12,171 nt of DNA, from positions 1 to 12,171 of the forward strand of contig KV425688.1 in the NCBI GenBank assembly GCA_001632425.1, read 5' to 3'. The stretch is from Neolentinus lepideus HHB14362 ss-1. Taxonomy: Eukaryota > Basidiomycota > Agaricomycetes > Gloeophyllales > Gloeophyllaceae. The first letter of the stretch is position 1. The number at the start of each line of letters is the position of its first letter. A program made the translations under genes and the position numbers. Shown here one piece after another: positions 1-8,600 of the stretch. The notes below the pieces were generated by a model. The model was not told the origin of the DNA. It worked only from the letters and a program-made list of their open reading frames with translations, and searched no databases.

Positions 1-1017
1 TATAGTGACCTATGGTGAGGGGGGGTAGCCAAATTACCTGGCTGACCTATGGAGTCGACATAGACCTATGGGGGATGCCGCGTATTTCCTGATGCACAGG
101 GTTCGTCGTTGATGCGCCATTGCCAAAATAGCAAGAACATAAATAGTTACTGCTCGACGCGTGTCGCTCCATGGGATTTACATTTGCGAAGCAGCTAATT
201 AGAGACAAGAAGCTCGAGTGATCAATCGATTAAGTCGGGAAGTCCAAACTACTTCACTCCAGCTGCTCGGAGTCGGGGTTTGTCCGCGGCATGTGCGGGC
301 GCTAGTAGAGAGCGCTGCACCTCGTTTAACAGATTTTCTATCTTCTGGCACAATCAGACCCTTGTCTCTCTTCCATGTCCAGTCCTCGACATGATACAAG
401 CCACAGTGGGAAAAGCCCCAAAGCTCTAAAGTGATCCTTGCTTCATCGCTGGGAAATCATTATGTAAGTCAGCGATTGTGTAAACTCGCGGGCAGATCCG
501 ACTTCTGATTGATTGGTTTTCATCATGAGAAAGCCTTCAAGCTTCAGGGACTGGCTCCTGTCACTTAACCTTCTCCAGGACAAAGTCAGGCTCAGCCCTC
601 GATGCCGTCTCTCCCGTCCGCGCAAGTGTGCGGCAGCGCCTTCTACGTATGCATGATAGCGAGTAGTGTCTGTGCTGGGTTCTCATCCAGATGTCATTCG
701 ACTATATAATGTCTCCGACTCGGACTAGAAAGAAGGTAGCAGATGAAATACTTAGCAGTGTTTGCGCTAAACTTGTCTCCTTCAGGTGGATAAGCATACA
801 GAAAGACTCCGAGAGTAATGGATGTGTGGATCCACATATTCTCCGTAATCCTTTGGCGCCAAGCAGGGATAAATTTGCTGCTGGAATGCTTCGGTATGGC
901 TTATCATTTCCATGGGTTTCCATCTGACAAGTCCACAGCACCCAGTGCGCTGGTAACTGGATAGGCGTGGTTCTGTCCCGCTGTAGGGACTGGTATCTCC
1001 ACGCACGCTTATGCTGG
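1..1017. other. Host DNA without an intact gene
   Basis: No reading frame here exceeds about 135 codons, and none shows a recognisable domain, a convincing start context or supporting introns. On the + strand, the part nearest 1017 probably holds the eroded N-lobe of the kinase pseudogene that follows, since the kinase motifs begin abruptly at about 1018. I could not place a glycine-rich loop or a VAVK lysine in it. The open stretches on the minus strand (443-625, 702-1106) have no feature I recognise. Confidence 0.5.
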
Positions 1018-1641
1018 AACTTAAAATATGAACCAATGCCGAGAAAACTAAGCCCGTCCCCCCCTCCCGAGATGAAGATAGTGAGTATCTGTGTAATACT
1101 GTCCAAAGATCTGGTCGACTATTGATGCAGGTTAAAGGAGTGGGAAACGGTCTCAATCATCTCTATCAGTGGATGCCCGAAGCGGTAGTACATGGCGACC
1201 TCAAGCCCATAAGCTCAAAATAATCCAATATACCCATACTTACGATCCATCATCCTAAGCACAATATTCTCAACAGTGACGGCTTGCCAATGCTGACAGA
1301 CTTTGGCACCTCAAAGCTGGCTCGGTACAGAGGATTAACCACAAATACCGCCTACTCTTGGGAATATACAGTGCCTTAGATTTTGGATGGATACAGCGGC
1401 AGCTTCATATCTCCTGATTACCGAGAAAATTGACATTTATGCGTTCTCAGCGACCACTATTGCTGTGAATCATCATGCTTCTAGAACGTGGCTGGGGGCG
1501 CACATTTTTGTATAGCCAATCTCTGCTCTTCAGATAGTTGAGTCCTCTCATCCAGACACTTAGCGAGTGCCAAACGAGACCATTTCTGTCGCTAATCCTA
1601 GTATGTGGTCAATCTCCAGTAAAGAATTCAGGCCATCGGCT
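1018..1641 (+). pseudogene. Decayed protein kinase (TKL-like Ser/Thr kinase) C-lobe
   Basis: Kinase subdomains can be read in order. EMKI ends an exon at 1080. An intron with GTGAGT...ATGCAG borders follows (1081-1130). The next exon reads VKGVGNGLNHLYQ and then the catalytic loop HGDLKP (1191-1208). A 51-bp intron-like gap (1209-1259) follows; its donor is ATAAGC where GTAAGC is expected. Then come NIL (1263-1271) and DFG (1299-1307) followed by TSKL. An in-frame TAG lies at 1377. Further on, in another frame, ITEKIDIYAF (about 1417-1443) matches the subdomain IX region, and MWSI with a terminal RPSA (ends 1641) resembles the end of the C-lobe. The mutated donor, the stop and the frame change mark it as dead. 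Expanded kinase families of this kind are common in Agaricomycetes. Kinase identity is well supported; the subfamily is a guess. Confidence 0.75.
1209..1259 (+). other. Decayed intron in the kinase pseudogene
   Basis: This 51-bp gap separates HGDLKP from NIL, two blocks that are adjacent in all protein kinases. It contains an in-frame stop and ends in CTAAG. The first base is A rather than the required G of a GT donor, so splicing should fail. The preceding intron (1081-1130) keeps GTGAGT and ATGCAG borders. Lengths of about 50 bp are typical of basidiomycete introns. Confidence 0.55.
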
Positions 1642-3356
1642 AGACACATCATTTGTATTCAATAAGGCCCCCACTGGCAAATGATAACAAATTGTTTTAA
1701 CTCCATCATGCCCGCTCCTCGGTTATCTTCAGTATGCACCAATTCTGATGAAGCTGGTGCGGTGTCGAGTTCGTGATCCTTAGCTGACTCAGCACTCAAT
1801 AGGTGAGAAACTCTTAGGAAGCAAGCGCCTCGGGACTTCTGACATAAATAGCAGGTGGAGAAGTGGCAGCGGCTATGAATCAAAATACATAGCCCTATAC
1901 ATACCGCTGTCCACCGGGGCGCAGGCATCCCCATTCGGTTGACCTTGTCCGACACTCCCATGCCATCTTTCTATCGGTTTTTCTCGAGAGTAAGCACGTT
2001 TCCGTGTTCAGTATTCTACCAGTAACGGCCCAGAACGAGCGTGTCGACGTCGCATGATTTCACATGTGAATACACAAATGGTTTGAGAGTACTCGACACT
2101 CTTATTTGACCTTCGCGCAACTTTCAGGTATGAAGGGAAAGGTGGGCCAACAGCATTTGCGCCAGATAAAGATGAGCAGATGTAGAAAAGGAAGGTATAA
2201 TTTCCAAGGCACGTATTAATATCTGCTCATGGTGGAGGGTTGAGCGTGCGTGAGCGCTACACCATGACTATTTCTGATGTGTGCCTTGTTTCGTTGTAAT
2301 CATGGGGTGGCACTTTTATATAACTGCAGAATCAGCACTAATAGCCAGCGTCTACTTCATTTTGCCATCCGGAAAGGCCTCGACAGTTTAGCCCGCACTT
2401 TCGTGTGGCCTCGTGCTTCGGTGCCAAATTTACAAGTTCTATCTGTTATTGAGTCACATCCCTGGAAGCCATCTTAGGACCGTACATGACGGTGAAGACT
2501 CATGTTTCAGGGTCTGTTTCCCTTGCGTCCTATCCCCCGTTCCATTGTATCTGTCAGCTCTTCTCTGCCATGTTGTCTCCAGGTGAGCCCATAGAAGTTT
2601 TTTGTCATACACCATGATCACCGTCCTGGCTAATGGTTCTTTACGGAAGCGTCTATGCTTCTCTCCACGAGTACAAGTGAAATCCTTGATACATTTCCCA
2701 TGCGACCAGTACTAACATAATCCGGTTAAAGTTGGGCTTCGGCAGCCTGCAAGATTGGACCCGATGCTTTCAACTAGGCGCTGGACATGGCAGTGGTCAT
2801 CTTGCGTTATCACTTGTCTGGAATTCCGTGATCGAGCCAGTTGTGAATTAATCTCATCCTGCCACAATTACAGACCTTGCAACATCCTGCCATTGACAGA
2901 GAGATATGCAGATGCATGGAGGAAGTGTCTGGAGGGAGAAAGCGGTCGATAGCAAATAGTTTGTTGCGATTTTCTCTCGATCAATTTAATTCGCACATGA
3001 GACTGCATTGTTATTGCATGCCGTGTCCTGTCCAGGCTGGACGTTCACCACCGCTCACCAGGGATGAGGAGCTGCAGATCCTTGTTTATTTGTCTACTCA
3101 CATGCACGACGTAAAACTAATACTATGCAGCCATGGGGGTCCTGTGAAGATTAAAGCCCCCCTTTCTCCACCTACATCCATAGCGCGAGGTGCAATACCT
3201 TAACGTGGAAGGCCAAGCTGCATCACCCCAAGGAGTCACGGGCTGTGGGCTGTGGTGTGAGTGAGACCCATCATCTGCGATGATCGTAGGTGGATTAAAT
3301 GTCATGTTCATGGCACCGACTGGGTGATATGGGCACTCATTTATCGATCCACAGTG
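1642..3356. other. Host DNA, no supported gene
   Basis: About 1.7 kb without a recognisable coding sequence. Short open stretches exist, the longest about 100 codons on either strand (for example 1659-1961 on the minus strand and 2877-3203 on the plus strand). None shows a domain. The minus-strand stretch contains a fair intron-like pattern (GTATGT...TTATGTCAG in that strand) but its flanking peptides match nothing I know. This is probably eroded host or old repeat sequence between two kinase remnants. Confidence 0.5.
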
Positions 3357-3830
3357 ACGTTCGCAGGCGGAGGCCAATCGGATATCTACAAGTGGATCCT
3401 GGGCTAGACTGGCCTTGCCCAACCGGTCTTTTCTCCACCAATAGCTTATAGGTAAAAAATAAGATATTCTCGTTAAGATTCTGCGTGGACTGCAGCTCCA
3501 CCGCTCTGCCTTCCAAGTGTAGGCCTCCTGGAATCATTTACCTGCTAGCATTTGATCAACAATCATCTCTAGCCCATGACGCATGAAGCCAAACCTTGGT
3601 AAGATCTGATGCATTGCCGTTATATGGGAGGTGCAGTCAACAGGGTGCAATCAGCAGATTTGTGATACCACTGTGCCATGACGATATGTCGATATACCTC
3701 TTGATCGCTGATGACTAACGTTGAAGATGTTTTGCAGCATTTGCATGGCCATAGCCCAAGGTGAGTGCATGGAGATGTAGAATGATCATCATTTCTGGAG
3801 CCATGACTGAATGGGACCACTGGAGAATAT
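3357..3830 (+). pseudogene. Possible second kinase remnant
   Basis: A peptide reading FAGGGQSDIYKWILG, ended by TAG at 3405, resembles the glycine-rich ATP loop of a protein kinase (GGGxSDIYKG type). About 380 bp downstream, a GACTAAC-like branch site precedes TTTTGCAG, and an exon-like piece then reads HLHGHSP (3738-3758). This is followed in a shifted frame by HGDV (3768-3779) and, in another frame, by IIISGAMTEW. These fit GLxYLH, HGDxK and the NILI...DFG region in the correct order and at a plausible spacing. Each motif is degraded, frames change, and no intact DFG remains. Two weak motifs in the right order are suggestive, not proof. Confidence 0.4.
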
Positions 3831-4158
3831 TCTGATGACGGCCACAGGCGCGCGTCCCAACAGATCCCCGGATCACAAGTCACCGGTCAACACCCAGGGA
3901 TATAGTCTCTTCTTCAAGAAAGCTGGATACGACAAGTACGACCAACTTGACTGTGCTTTCCAAACTTCATAGAATCAGAATAGTGTCCGGTATGACTTGA
4001 CGTGAACTGCTCGTCATTTCAGGCTTATCTTAATATTACACGCCTCATGTATTCCGATGTTTCTCTGACCACATCACATATTTTCTGAATATTCAAATCT
4101 GGCCTCGTATTTTGATGTCTTGAAGTGGGTCAGCTAGTTCGGTATAAGGGAACAGATC
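3831..4158. other. Host DNA, nothing recognised
   Basis: I see no domain, RNA gene or repeat. If the second kinase remnant is real, its C-lobe would lie here, but no DIYAFG or RPSA-like motif could be read. Confidence 0.4.
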
Positions 4159-4456
4159 GTGATGGGACCTATCAGGGCAGAATGGCTGTCTGAGGTCTCA
4201 GTGCTGGAGAGACCGAGAGAAAACGTGAGGACCAGAGCATATGATGCGAAGAAGCCTATCATTCCAAATTCCCACACTCCACTCGAGCCCTCGACGTGTG
4301 AACAAAATGCCCTATATGAATCCATTGTGTTGTCCTCATCGTGCAAGCTTGGGATGTCCATCATCTTTAACTATCTTGTTCCAGGAATTTCTGAGGCGAT
4401 TCCTGCACTTGCAGTTCAAATAGCACAGTCCACGATTGGTAGGTCTCGATCTAACC
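4159..4456 (+). CDS. Possible orphan exon of a host gene, cut by copia
   Basis: An ATG-started frame stays open for about 99 codons up to the proposed left end of the copia LTR and runs on for a few LTR codons. The last part reads LVPGISEAIPALAVQIAQ, a hydrophobic helix-like stretch. It loosely resembles the VPGL...A-rich helix of N-terminal adaptor-type domains found in some fungal STAND and kinase proteins. A possible donor, GTAGGT, lies at 4439-4444, only about a dozen bases before the LTR. If the donor is real, copia landed near the start of an intron. I do not recognise the protein, and a chance open frame is quite possible. Confidence 0.22.
4452..4456. repeat. Putative copia target-site duplication (left copy)
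   Basis: TAACC immediately precedes the inferred LTR start. Copia integrases usually duplicate 5 bp. The partner copy is beyond the window, so this rests only on the inferred LTR border. Confidence 0.25.
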
Positions 4457-4747
4457 TGTTGGCGCATGAGCACTGACGCGCTATGACGTGTGATCCGCGT
4501 TTGTGCAATGCGAGAGCGACATCGTCACAGAAGTACTGGCGTCGACGTATATAGTCGCCGCCTCTCCCCGCGCTCCATTTTCCTCAGTCGTTATCATACA
4601 CGGCTGAGGTGAGCGCCCCCCATCCACATATTTCATGTCCGAGCATAGCATTGATCCATGTACCATAGAACATTTGTCTATAGGTACACAGCTCTATATA
4701 CAGTCGTTATCGTACACGGCTGAGAACATTTGTCTATAGCTTCTACA
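4457..4747 (+). repeat. Probable 5' LTR of the copia element
   Basis: The right border is set by the primer-binding site beginning at 4748; the bases before it are CTTCTACA, giving the canonical CA end. The left border is inferred from TGTTGGCGCATGAG at 4457, which gives a 291-bp TG...CA unit preceded by TAACC as the possible 5-bp target duplication. The interval contains a TATA-like TATATAG (4548-4554) and a stem-loop at 4582-4609 that is partly duplicated at 4701-4723. The 3' LTR lies outside the window, so the left border cannot be confirmed. TGTT at 4327 and 4377 are alternative starts. Confidence 0.55.
4548..4554 (+). promoter_or_regulatory. TATA-like box in the copia LTR
   Basis: TATATAG sits about 90 bp into the inferred LTR and about 380 bp before the Gag ATG. 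It is in the right orientation and place to start a full-length genomic RNA upstream of the stem-loop at 4582-4609. No other TATA-like site in this LTR is as well positioned; TATATA at 4695-4700 is a weaker candidate. Confidence 0.4.
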
Positions 4748-4760
4748 GGTTATGAGCCTC
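4748..4760 (+). promoter_or_regulatory. Primer-binding site, half-tRNA (initiator Met) type
   Basis: GGTTATGAGCCTC directly follows the CTACA end of the LTR. It is complementary to the anticodon-arm side of initiator tRNA-Met, whose conserved loop and stem read GGCTCATAACC. Drosophila copia and yeast Ty5 are known to prime from an internal tRNA-iMet fragment cut in the anticodon loop, not from the tRNA 3' end. The match is 11 bases of GGTTATGAGCC before mismatches begin. This supports both the copia assignment and the LTR right border. Confidence 0.65.
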
Positions 4761-4928
4761 TAAACTCGTGCTCTCGCAAGCCGAGTCACAGAAACTTGAC
4801 ATCTTTGACTCTCGGACCCAAAGTACGATCTGAAGCGCCCACCTACATGTGCACAGCTCGCGTCTTCTCACTCTCGCTCTCTTCTGCATCGCTCGCTCTC
4901 GCTTTTCACCCCCGCTCATTCTCTTCGC

Positions 4929-6617
4929 ATGACTGGCGGCAAGTCTAGTTCCCTCAAGGACCCTTCGACGGATCCTCCTAAGGGCCCCACCGTCTCTGAG
5001 ACCCAGCCTTCGGGTACAACTACCATGGCGCCGAGCATTCCACTACTCACGGTTGCGCCCTCCATCATCGCAGCGGCGCACGCTATCAAGCTGGACCTGA
5101 CCGAGAACAACTATTGTGCTTGGGCTCATGAGAACATGCACACCCTTCGCTTATGCGGGCTTGGCGGCTACATCGATGGTCGGATTGTCTGTCCTGACCG
5201 CTCCTCTGACCCCATCGGCCACAACAACTGGATTTCCAACAACGAATCCATCATCGCACTCTTCAGTCTGCGTGCCGTCCAGGAGGAGCGCCATTTCATC
5301 GACCCTGCCACGACTGCCCAGGAGGCCTGGGATGCCCTTCGTGCCCGCCATGAGCAACAGGGCCCACTGACCCAGATTACGCTTATCGAACAGGCATTTG
5401 CCGCTCGCTACTCCACCGAGGAATGCTTCGCTATGACCAGCCACCGCCTCATGGAGCTCGTCGGACGTATCTGGGCTATTGGCATTCCTACCCAGGACAT
5501 GTTCCTCGCTATCATCATGCTGAACGCCCTTCATGACTTCTCTGGTGTCCGCGACCATATCGCGACTTCCCTCTCCAAGCCCCAGTCCAGTACCGACCCA
5601 GTCTTAACCTCTGACGCCATCCACGCTTGTCTAGACTACCAGCAGCAGATCGTTGATCGTGACCGTGCTGTGTCTTCTGCACCTGATGCTTTAGCTGTCC
5701 AGCCCATGAGGACCAAGAGTACTCTCATTTGCAGTCACTGCAAGGGCCATGGTCATCTTGTTGCCTCTTGCTGGGCTGAGGGCAGCCCTATGGAAGGTCG
5801 CCGGGATGAAGTTCTTGCTGCGAAGAAGGCGTGCAAGATGGGAAAAGGGAAGGGCAGCACTCTGTCCACTACGTCTACCTCCGGGACTCGTCCAGCTCAT
5901 GTTACCAAGCACTATGACCAGGATGGCAAAGCCTATCTTCTTGACAGCACTACCGGGACAGCCTTCTTCGTTGCCGATACTCCTGCCACTGCGCCTACTG
6001 CAGCTTCTATGACGACTGAGTCCGCTACTGTCCTGCACGTCGAGCCCTCCCCCGTCACGCCTGAGTGGTTGGCCGCCTACTCTGAGTCTGCTGGTGACCG
6101 CTTTGAATATGAGGCGCATATGGCCTTAATCGAGGACTTTGACTGTAGCGTGGATTGGCACGAGAGGAGGAGGTCCGATATCCCTGACGAGTGTCTCACT
6201 TCTTTCCCTGTCTCTCCCGTGAAGTGTTCGGCTCGTGCCCCACTCCAGAACGTTGAAGCTTCCTTCTTCCTTGATTCAGGTGCTACTGCCCATGTCTCTC
6301 CCGAACGTAGTGACTTCTGCGAACTCCATCCCGTCCCGCCTAGTGCTATCAAGGGCGTTGGTGGATCCACTATCCAAGTCATCAGTATTGGCAAAATCAA
6401 GTTGCTCGTCGCGTGTGGCGTTCACCTCGAGCTCCGCAATGTTCTCTATGTTCCGCAAGCAACTGTCCATCTCATCTCTGTTGGCTGTCTTCCCGACGAT
6501 TCCCGTCTCAGTTCTTACTTTGATCGAACCTCTTGTTGTCTCACCAAACCGAATAGGACTGTTGTCACCCGCGGTGATAGGCCCCGTTGGCTTCTGACCC
6601 CAGAAAACGCGACTTAG
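4929..6617 (+). CDS. Copia gag-protease segment of gag-pol (interrupted by E1)
   Basis: Native coding runs to 6574 (residue 549). The last 14 or so codons, ending at TAG 6615-6617, are read from E1. After a Ser/Thr/Pro-rich N-terminus, residues about 52-250 form a UBN2-type Gag domain: LTENNYCAW, then a YIDG step, then an EAWDALR segment. A CCHC zinc knuckle (C268, C271, H276, C281) should bind genomic RNA and is followed by a Lys-rich stretch (KKACKMGKGKG). The aspartic protease has the catalytic DSGA at 449-452 in the context FFLDSGATAHVSP; it would cleave the polyprotein in the particle. LRNVLYVP and LISVGCL then lead into the GAG-pre-integrase region. The ATG lies behind a CT-rich tract (about 4857-4925) typical of fungal leaders. 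No internal stops or frame changes are seen. Confidence 0.9.
   Translation: MTGGKSSSLKDPSTDPPKGPTVSETQPSGTTTMAPSIPLLTVAPSIIAAAHAIKLDLTENNYCAWAHENMHTLRLCGLGGYIDGRIVCPDRSSDPIGHNNWISNNESIIALFSLRAVQEERHFIDPATTAQEAWDALRARHEQQGPLTQITLIEQAFAARYSTEECFAMTSHRLMELVGRIWAIGIPTQDMFLAIIMLNALHDFSGVRDHIATSLSKPQSSTDPVLTSDAIHACLDYQQQIVDRDRAVSSAPDALAVQPMRTKSTLICSHCKGHGHLVASCWAEGSPMEGRRDEVLAAKKACKMGKGKGSTLSTTSTSGTRPAHVTKHYDQDGKAYLLDSTTGTAFFVADTPATAPTAASMTTESATVLHVEPSPVTPEWLAAYSESAGDRFEYEAHMALIEDFDCSVDWHERRRSDIPDECLTSFPVSPVKCSARAPLQNVEASFFLDSGATAHVSPERSDFCELHPVPPSAIKGVGGSTIQVISIGKIKLLVACGVHLELRNVLYVPQATVHLISVGCLPDDSRLSSYFDRTSCCLTKPNRTVVTRGDRPRWLLTPENAT
6571..6574. repeat. Left flank of E1, imperfect 4-bp duplication
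   Basis: GCGG precedes E1 and GTGG (9206-9209) follows it. They differ by one transition and are taken as the decayed target-site duplication. Removing E1 and one copy brings the copia frame back into phase, which independently supports a 4-bp duplication. Confidence 0.6.
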
Positions 6618-6927
6618 GGCGATTCCGCGTGCTTCGTGGGAACGGCAACTTAGCGACTCAATAGCGCACTGTCGGTACTCCACGCACTAGCGACCCTACG
6701 CACCAGTGACAAGGCTCTCGGCTCCTCGGCAGACTTAGGACGGCTCCTCGGTAGCTCGGACATTGGACGTCATTCAGTCGAGTCATCGGCATTTCGGCAT
6801 GCGTCAGCCGGTGTTCTTACTGCGGTCCGAACCGAGGCAGTGTCTCAGGGCGCCTTTCCATATGGCATACAGCCCGCCGTCGCCTTGGATCAGCGCAAGT
6901 TCTATTGGCACGACTTTCCTTATGCGT
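6575..6927 (+). mobile_element. E1, 5' part (solo LTR split by E2)
   Basis: The first 353 bp of a TGATAGG...CGTATCA repeat lie inside copia gag-pol. The interval is homologous, in inverted orientation, to 7890-8242 of E2 over its whole length without indels. It ends in GCGT (6924-6927), the target duplication of E2. The sequence continues at 8247. Joined lengths are 353 + 959 = 1312 bp, against 1315 bp for E2. No protein-coding potential is evident. Its position upstream of the TATA-like box makes it the U3 part if E is an LTR. Confidence 0.8.
6924..6927. repeat. Target-site duplication of E2, left copy
   Basis: GCGT here is repeated exactly at 8243-8246, directly outside the E2 ends. Removing E2 and one GCGT gives an E1 junction that matches the uninterrupted corresponding site inside E2 itself (around 7889). 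This is strong internal proof of a 4-bp duplication. Confidence 0.9.
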
Positions 6928-6996
6928 TGATATGCACAGACACACGACGAAACCCACGGAAATGAGACCTAAAGTGTAGACACAACCACAAAGCAA

Positions 6997-7015
6997 ACAC
7001 CAAAGCCCTTGGTGT
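6997..7015 (-). repeat. Conserved 7-bp stem-loop near the 3' end of E2
   Basis: ACACCAA and TTGGTGT flank a 5-base loop about 70 bp from the element end. The same stem is intact in E1 (9118-9136) and E3 (11780-11798), while surrounding positions have mutated. Role unknown; RNA packaging, dimerisation or 3'-end formation are candidates if E is an LTR. Confidence 0.5.
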
Positions 7016-7535
7016 CAGATGGCTGCGAGGCCCGGGGTAGCGAAGGGTAATATAGTTCGGAGGGGATGGGTGAAGGTGAGACGTATAGTTGGGGCTAAAG
7101 AAAGGTTGGCGCTAAGTCGCTACTTGGCGGCAGTCTGCGGAGTGAAGGCAACGCTATGCGCTATGTAGCGCTATGTGCACAGCGCTGTATAGGTGCTGTA
7201 TGATATTCCTCCTGCTCGGCGCTATGCGGTCTTCGATGGTCTATAGAGGAGTGCTACTGGCAGTCGCTATCTCTATCTCGAACGTATATTGTCTCTGATT
7301 AGCACTACGCTACAGCGCACGGGGCTGTCTTGGAGAAGGGAACATATAAGGGGTGACTTACGAACAGCGACGCTACGCTGGCATACTCTGTCGCTATCTC
7401 TGGGTGAAGTCGGAGGTACGCAAGAGTACCTAAACACGAGTCGCAAGACGGACTTAGAAAGAAAGGCTCTAATGCAAGACTGAGATCTGAAGAGTGTGGT
7501 GAAGATAACTTGTTGTACAAACAGTAAAGTAATGG

Positions 7536-7543
7536 CTTAAATA
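7536..7543 (-). promoter_or_regulatory. TATA-like box of E2
   Basis: The minus strand reads TATTTAAG here, matching the box at 8593-8600 in E1. The flanking sequence (TTATG before, CCATTACT after) is the same in both copies. Confidence 0.45.
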
Positions 7544-8242
7544 CATAAGAGCGACTACTCCGTGTCCGATCCTATCTACCTACTACCACGAATTGTGCCT
7601 CTGCTCAGCCTCACATCCATACGACCTGTACTGCCTTGCTCCTAATCCACATGCGCTCTGCAACCAATACCCTGCGTGACCAACTCTAGCACACACGCCA
7701 CTCCGCGGATGGGAGCCAGTCGGGTGCATCTTGACTTTGCGTTAGAGCGCGCCTCTTCGATGATCCGGGGGCGGGCTATGCTGCCGATGCTAGTGCGATA
7801 CTGCCGAAAGAGGGATAAAGGGCGGGGCCGCTCTGTGGTGCGGTGGTGTCGTGATAGCCGTGGTCGCGCCATGTGTCGATGCGCACTGCACGCATAAGGA
7901 AAGTCGCGCCAATAGAACTTGCGCTGATCTGAGGCGACGGCGGGCTGTACGCCATATGGAAAGGTACCCTGAGACACCGCCTCGGTTCGGACCGCAGTAA
8001 GAACGCCGGCCGACGCATGCCGAAATGCTGATGACTCGACTGAATGACGTCCAACGTCCGAGCTACTGAGGAGCCGTCTTAAGTCCGCCAAGGAGCCGAG
8101 AGCCTTGTTGCTGGTGTGTAGGGTCGCTAGTGCACGGAGTACCGACAGTGCGCTATTGAGTCGCTAAGTCGCCGTTCCCACAAAGTGCGCGGAATCGCCC
8201 TAAGTCGCATTTTCTGGGGTCAGAAGCCAATGGGGCCTATCA

Positions 8243-8246
8243 GCGT
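8243..8246. repeat. Target-site duplication of E2, right copy
   Basis: Exact GCGT partner of 6924-6927, directly after the CCTATCA end of E2 and directly before the resumption of E1. Confidence 0.9.
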
Positions 8247-8592
8247 GCAGTGCGCATCGACACATGGCGCGACCATGGCTATCACGACACCGCCGCACCA
8301 CAGAGTGGCCCCGCCCTTTATCCCTCTTTCGGCAGCACCGCACTAGCATCGGTAGCATAGCCCGCCCCCGGATCATCGAAGAGGCGCGCTCTAACGCAAA
8401 GTCAAGACACACCCGACTGGCTCCCGTCCGCAGAGTGGCATGCGTGCTAGAGTTGGTCGCGCAGGGTATTGGTTGCAGAGCGCATGTGGATTAGGAGCAA
8501 GGCAGTACAGGTCGTATGGATGTGAGGCTGAACAGAGGCACAACTCGCGGTAGTAGGTAGATAGGATCGGACACAGAGTAGTTGCTCTTATG

Positions 8593-8600
8593 TATTTAAG
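8593..8600 (+). promoter_or_regulatory. TATA-like box of E1
   Basis: TATTTAAG lies about 700 bp into the reassembled E1, with roughly 600 bp of ATG-free sequence downstream. It is conserved in E2. In E1 it points into the copia integrase-reverse transcriptase part, in the same sense. Confidence 0.45.

Larger units (their letters stand above)
6928..8242 (-). mobile_element. E2, intact 1315-bp solo LTR-like repeat nested in E1
   Basis: Read on the plus strand, E2 starts TGATATGCACAG and ends GGGGCCTATCA. It has TG...CA-type ends and short imperfect inverted termini (TGATA, then divergent), and is flanked by perfect GCGT duplications. It is the reverse complement of E1 and shares its start with E3. 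In its own sense (minus strand) it has a TATTTAAG box (complement of 7536-7543) and then a leader almost free of ATG, as expected for U3-R-U5 of an LTR. No transposase, reverse transcriptase or other domain is encoded. A solo LTR is the best reading. A non-autonomous DNA element with a 4-bp duplication is the alternative, since no internal region, PBS or polypurine tract is attached. Confidence 0.75.

Noticed and set aside
443..625. Possible coding remnant on the minus strand near 600 (a PDFVLEK-like peptide in one frame)
   Set aside because: Only one short motif-like string could be read, with stops on both sides and no consistent frame.
1659..1961. Minus-strand 100-codon frame with an intron-like GTATGT...TCAG and a hydrophobic segment
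   Set aside because: The splice-like pattern is fair, but the flanking peptides match no family I know, and intron-like patterns of this size arise by chance.
5151..6683. Several 100-140-codon minus-strand frames opposite gag-protease (for example 5151-5558, 5691-6119, 6276-6683)
   Set aside because: They lie antisense to a clearly coding frame of GC-rich codon use, which commonly leaves the opposite strand open. None has domain features.
7642..8091. 149-codon minus-strand open frame in E2, partly shared with E1 as 76 codons at 8264-8494
   Set aside because: Between the copies about ten of thirteen changes alter the amino acid, and all are transitions, as expected for neutral CpG decay. The frame lies upstream of the TATA-like box and has no known domain.
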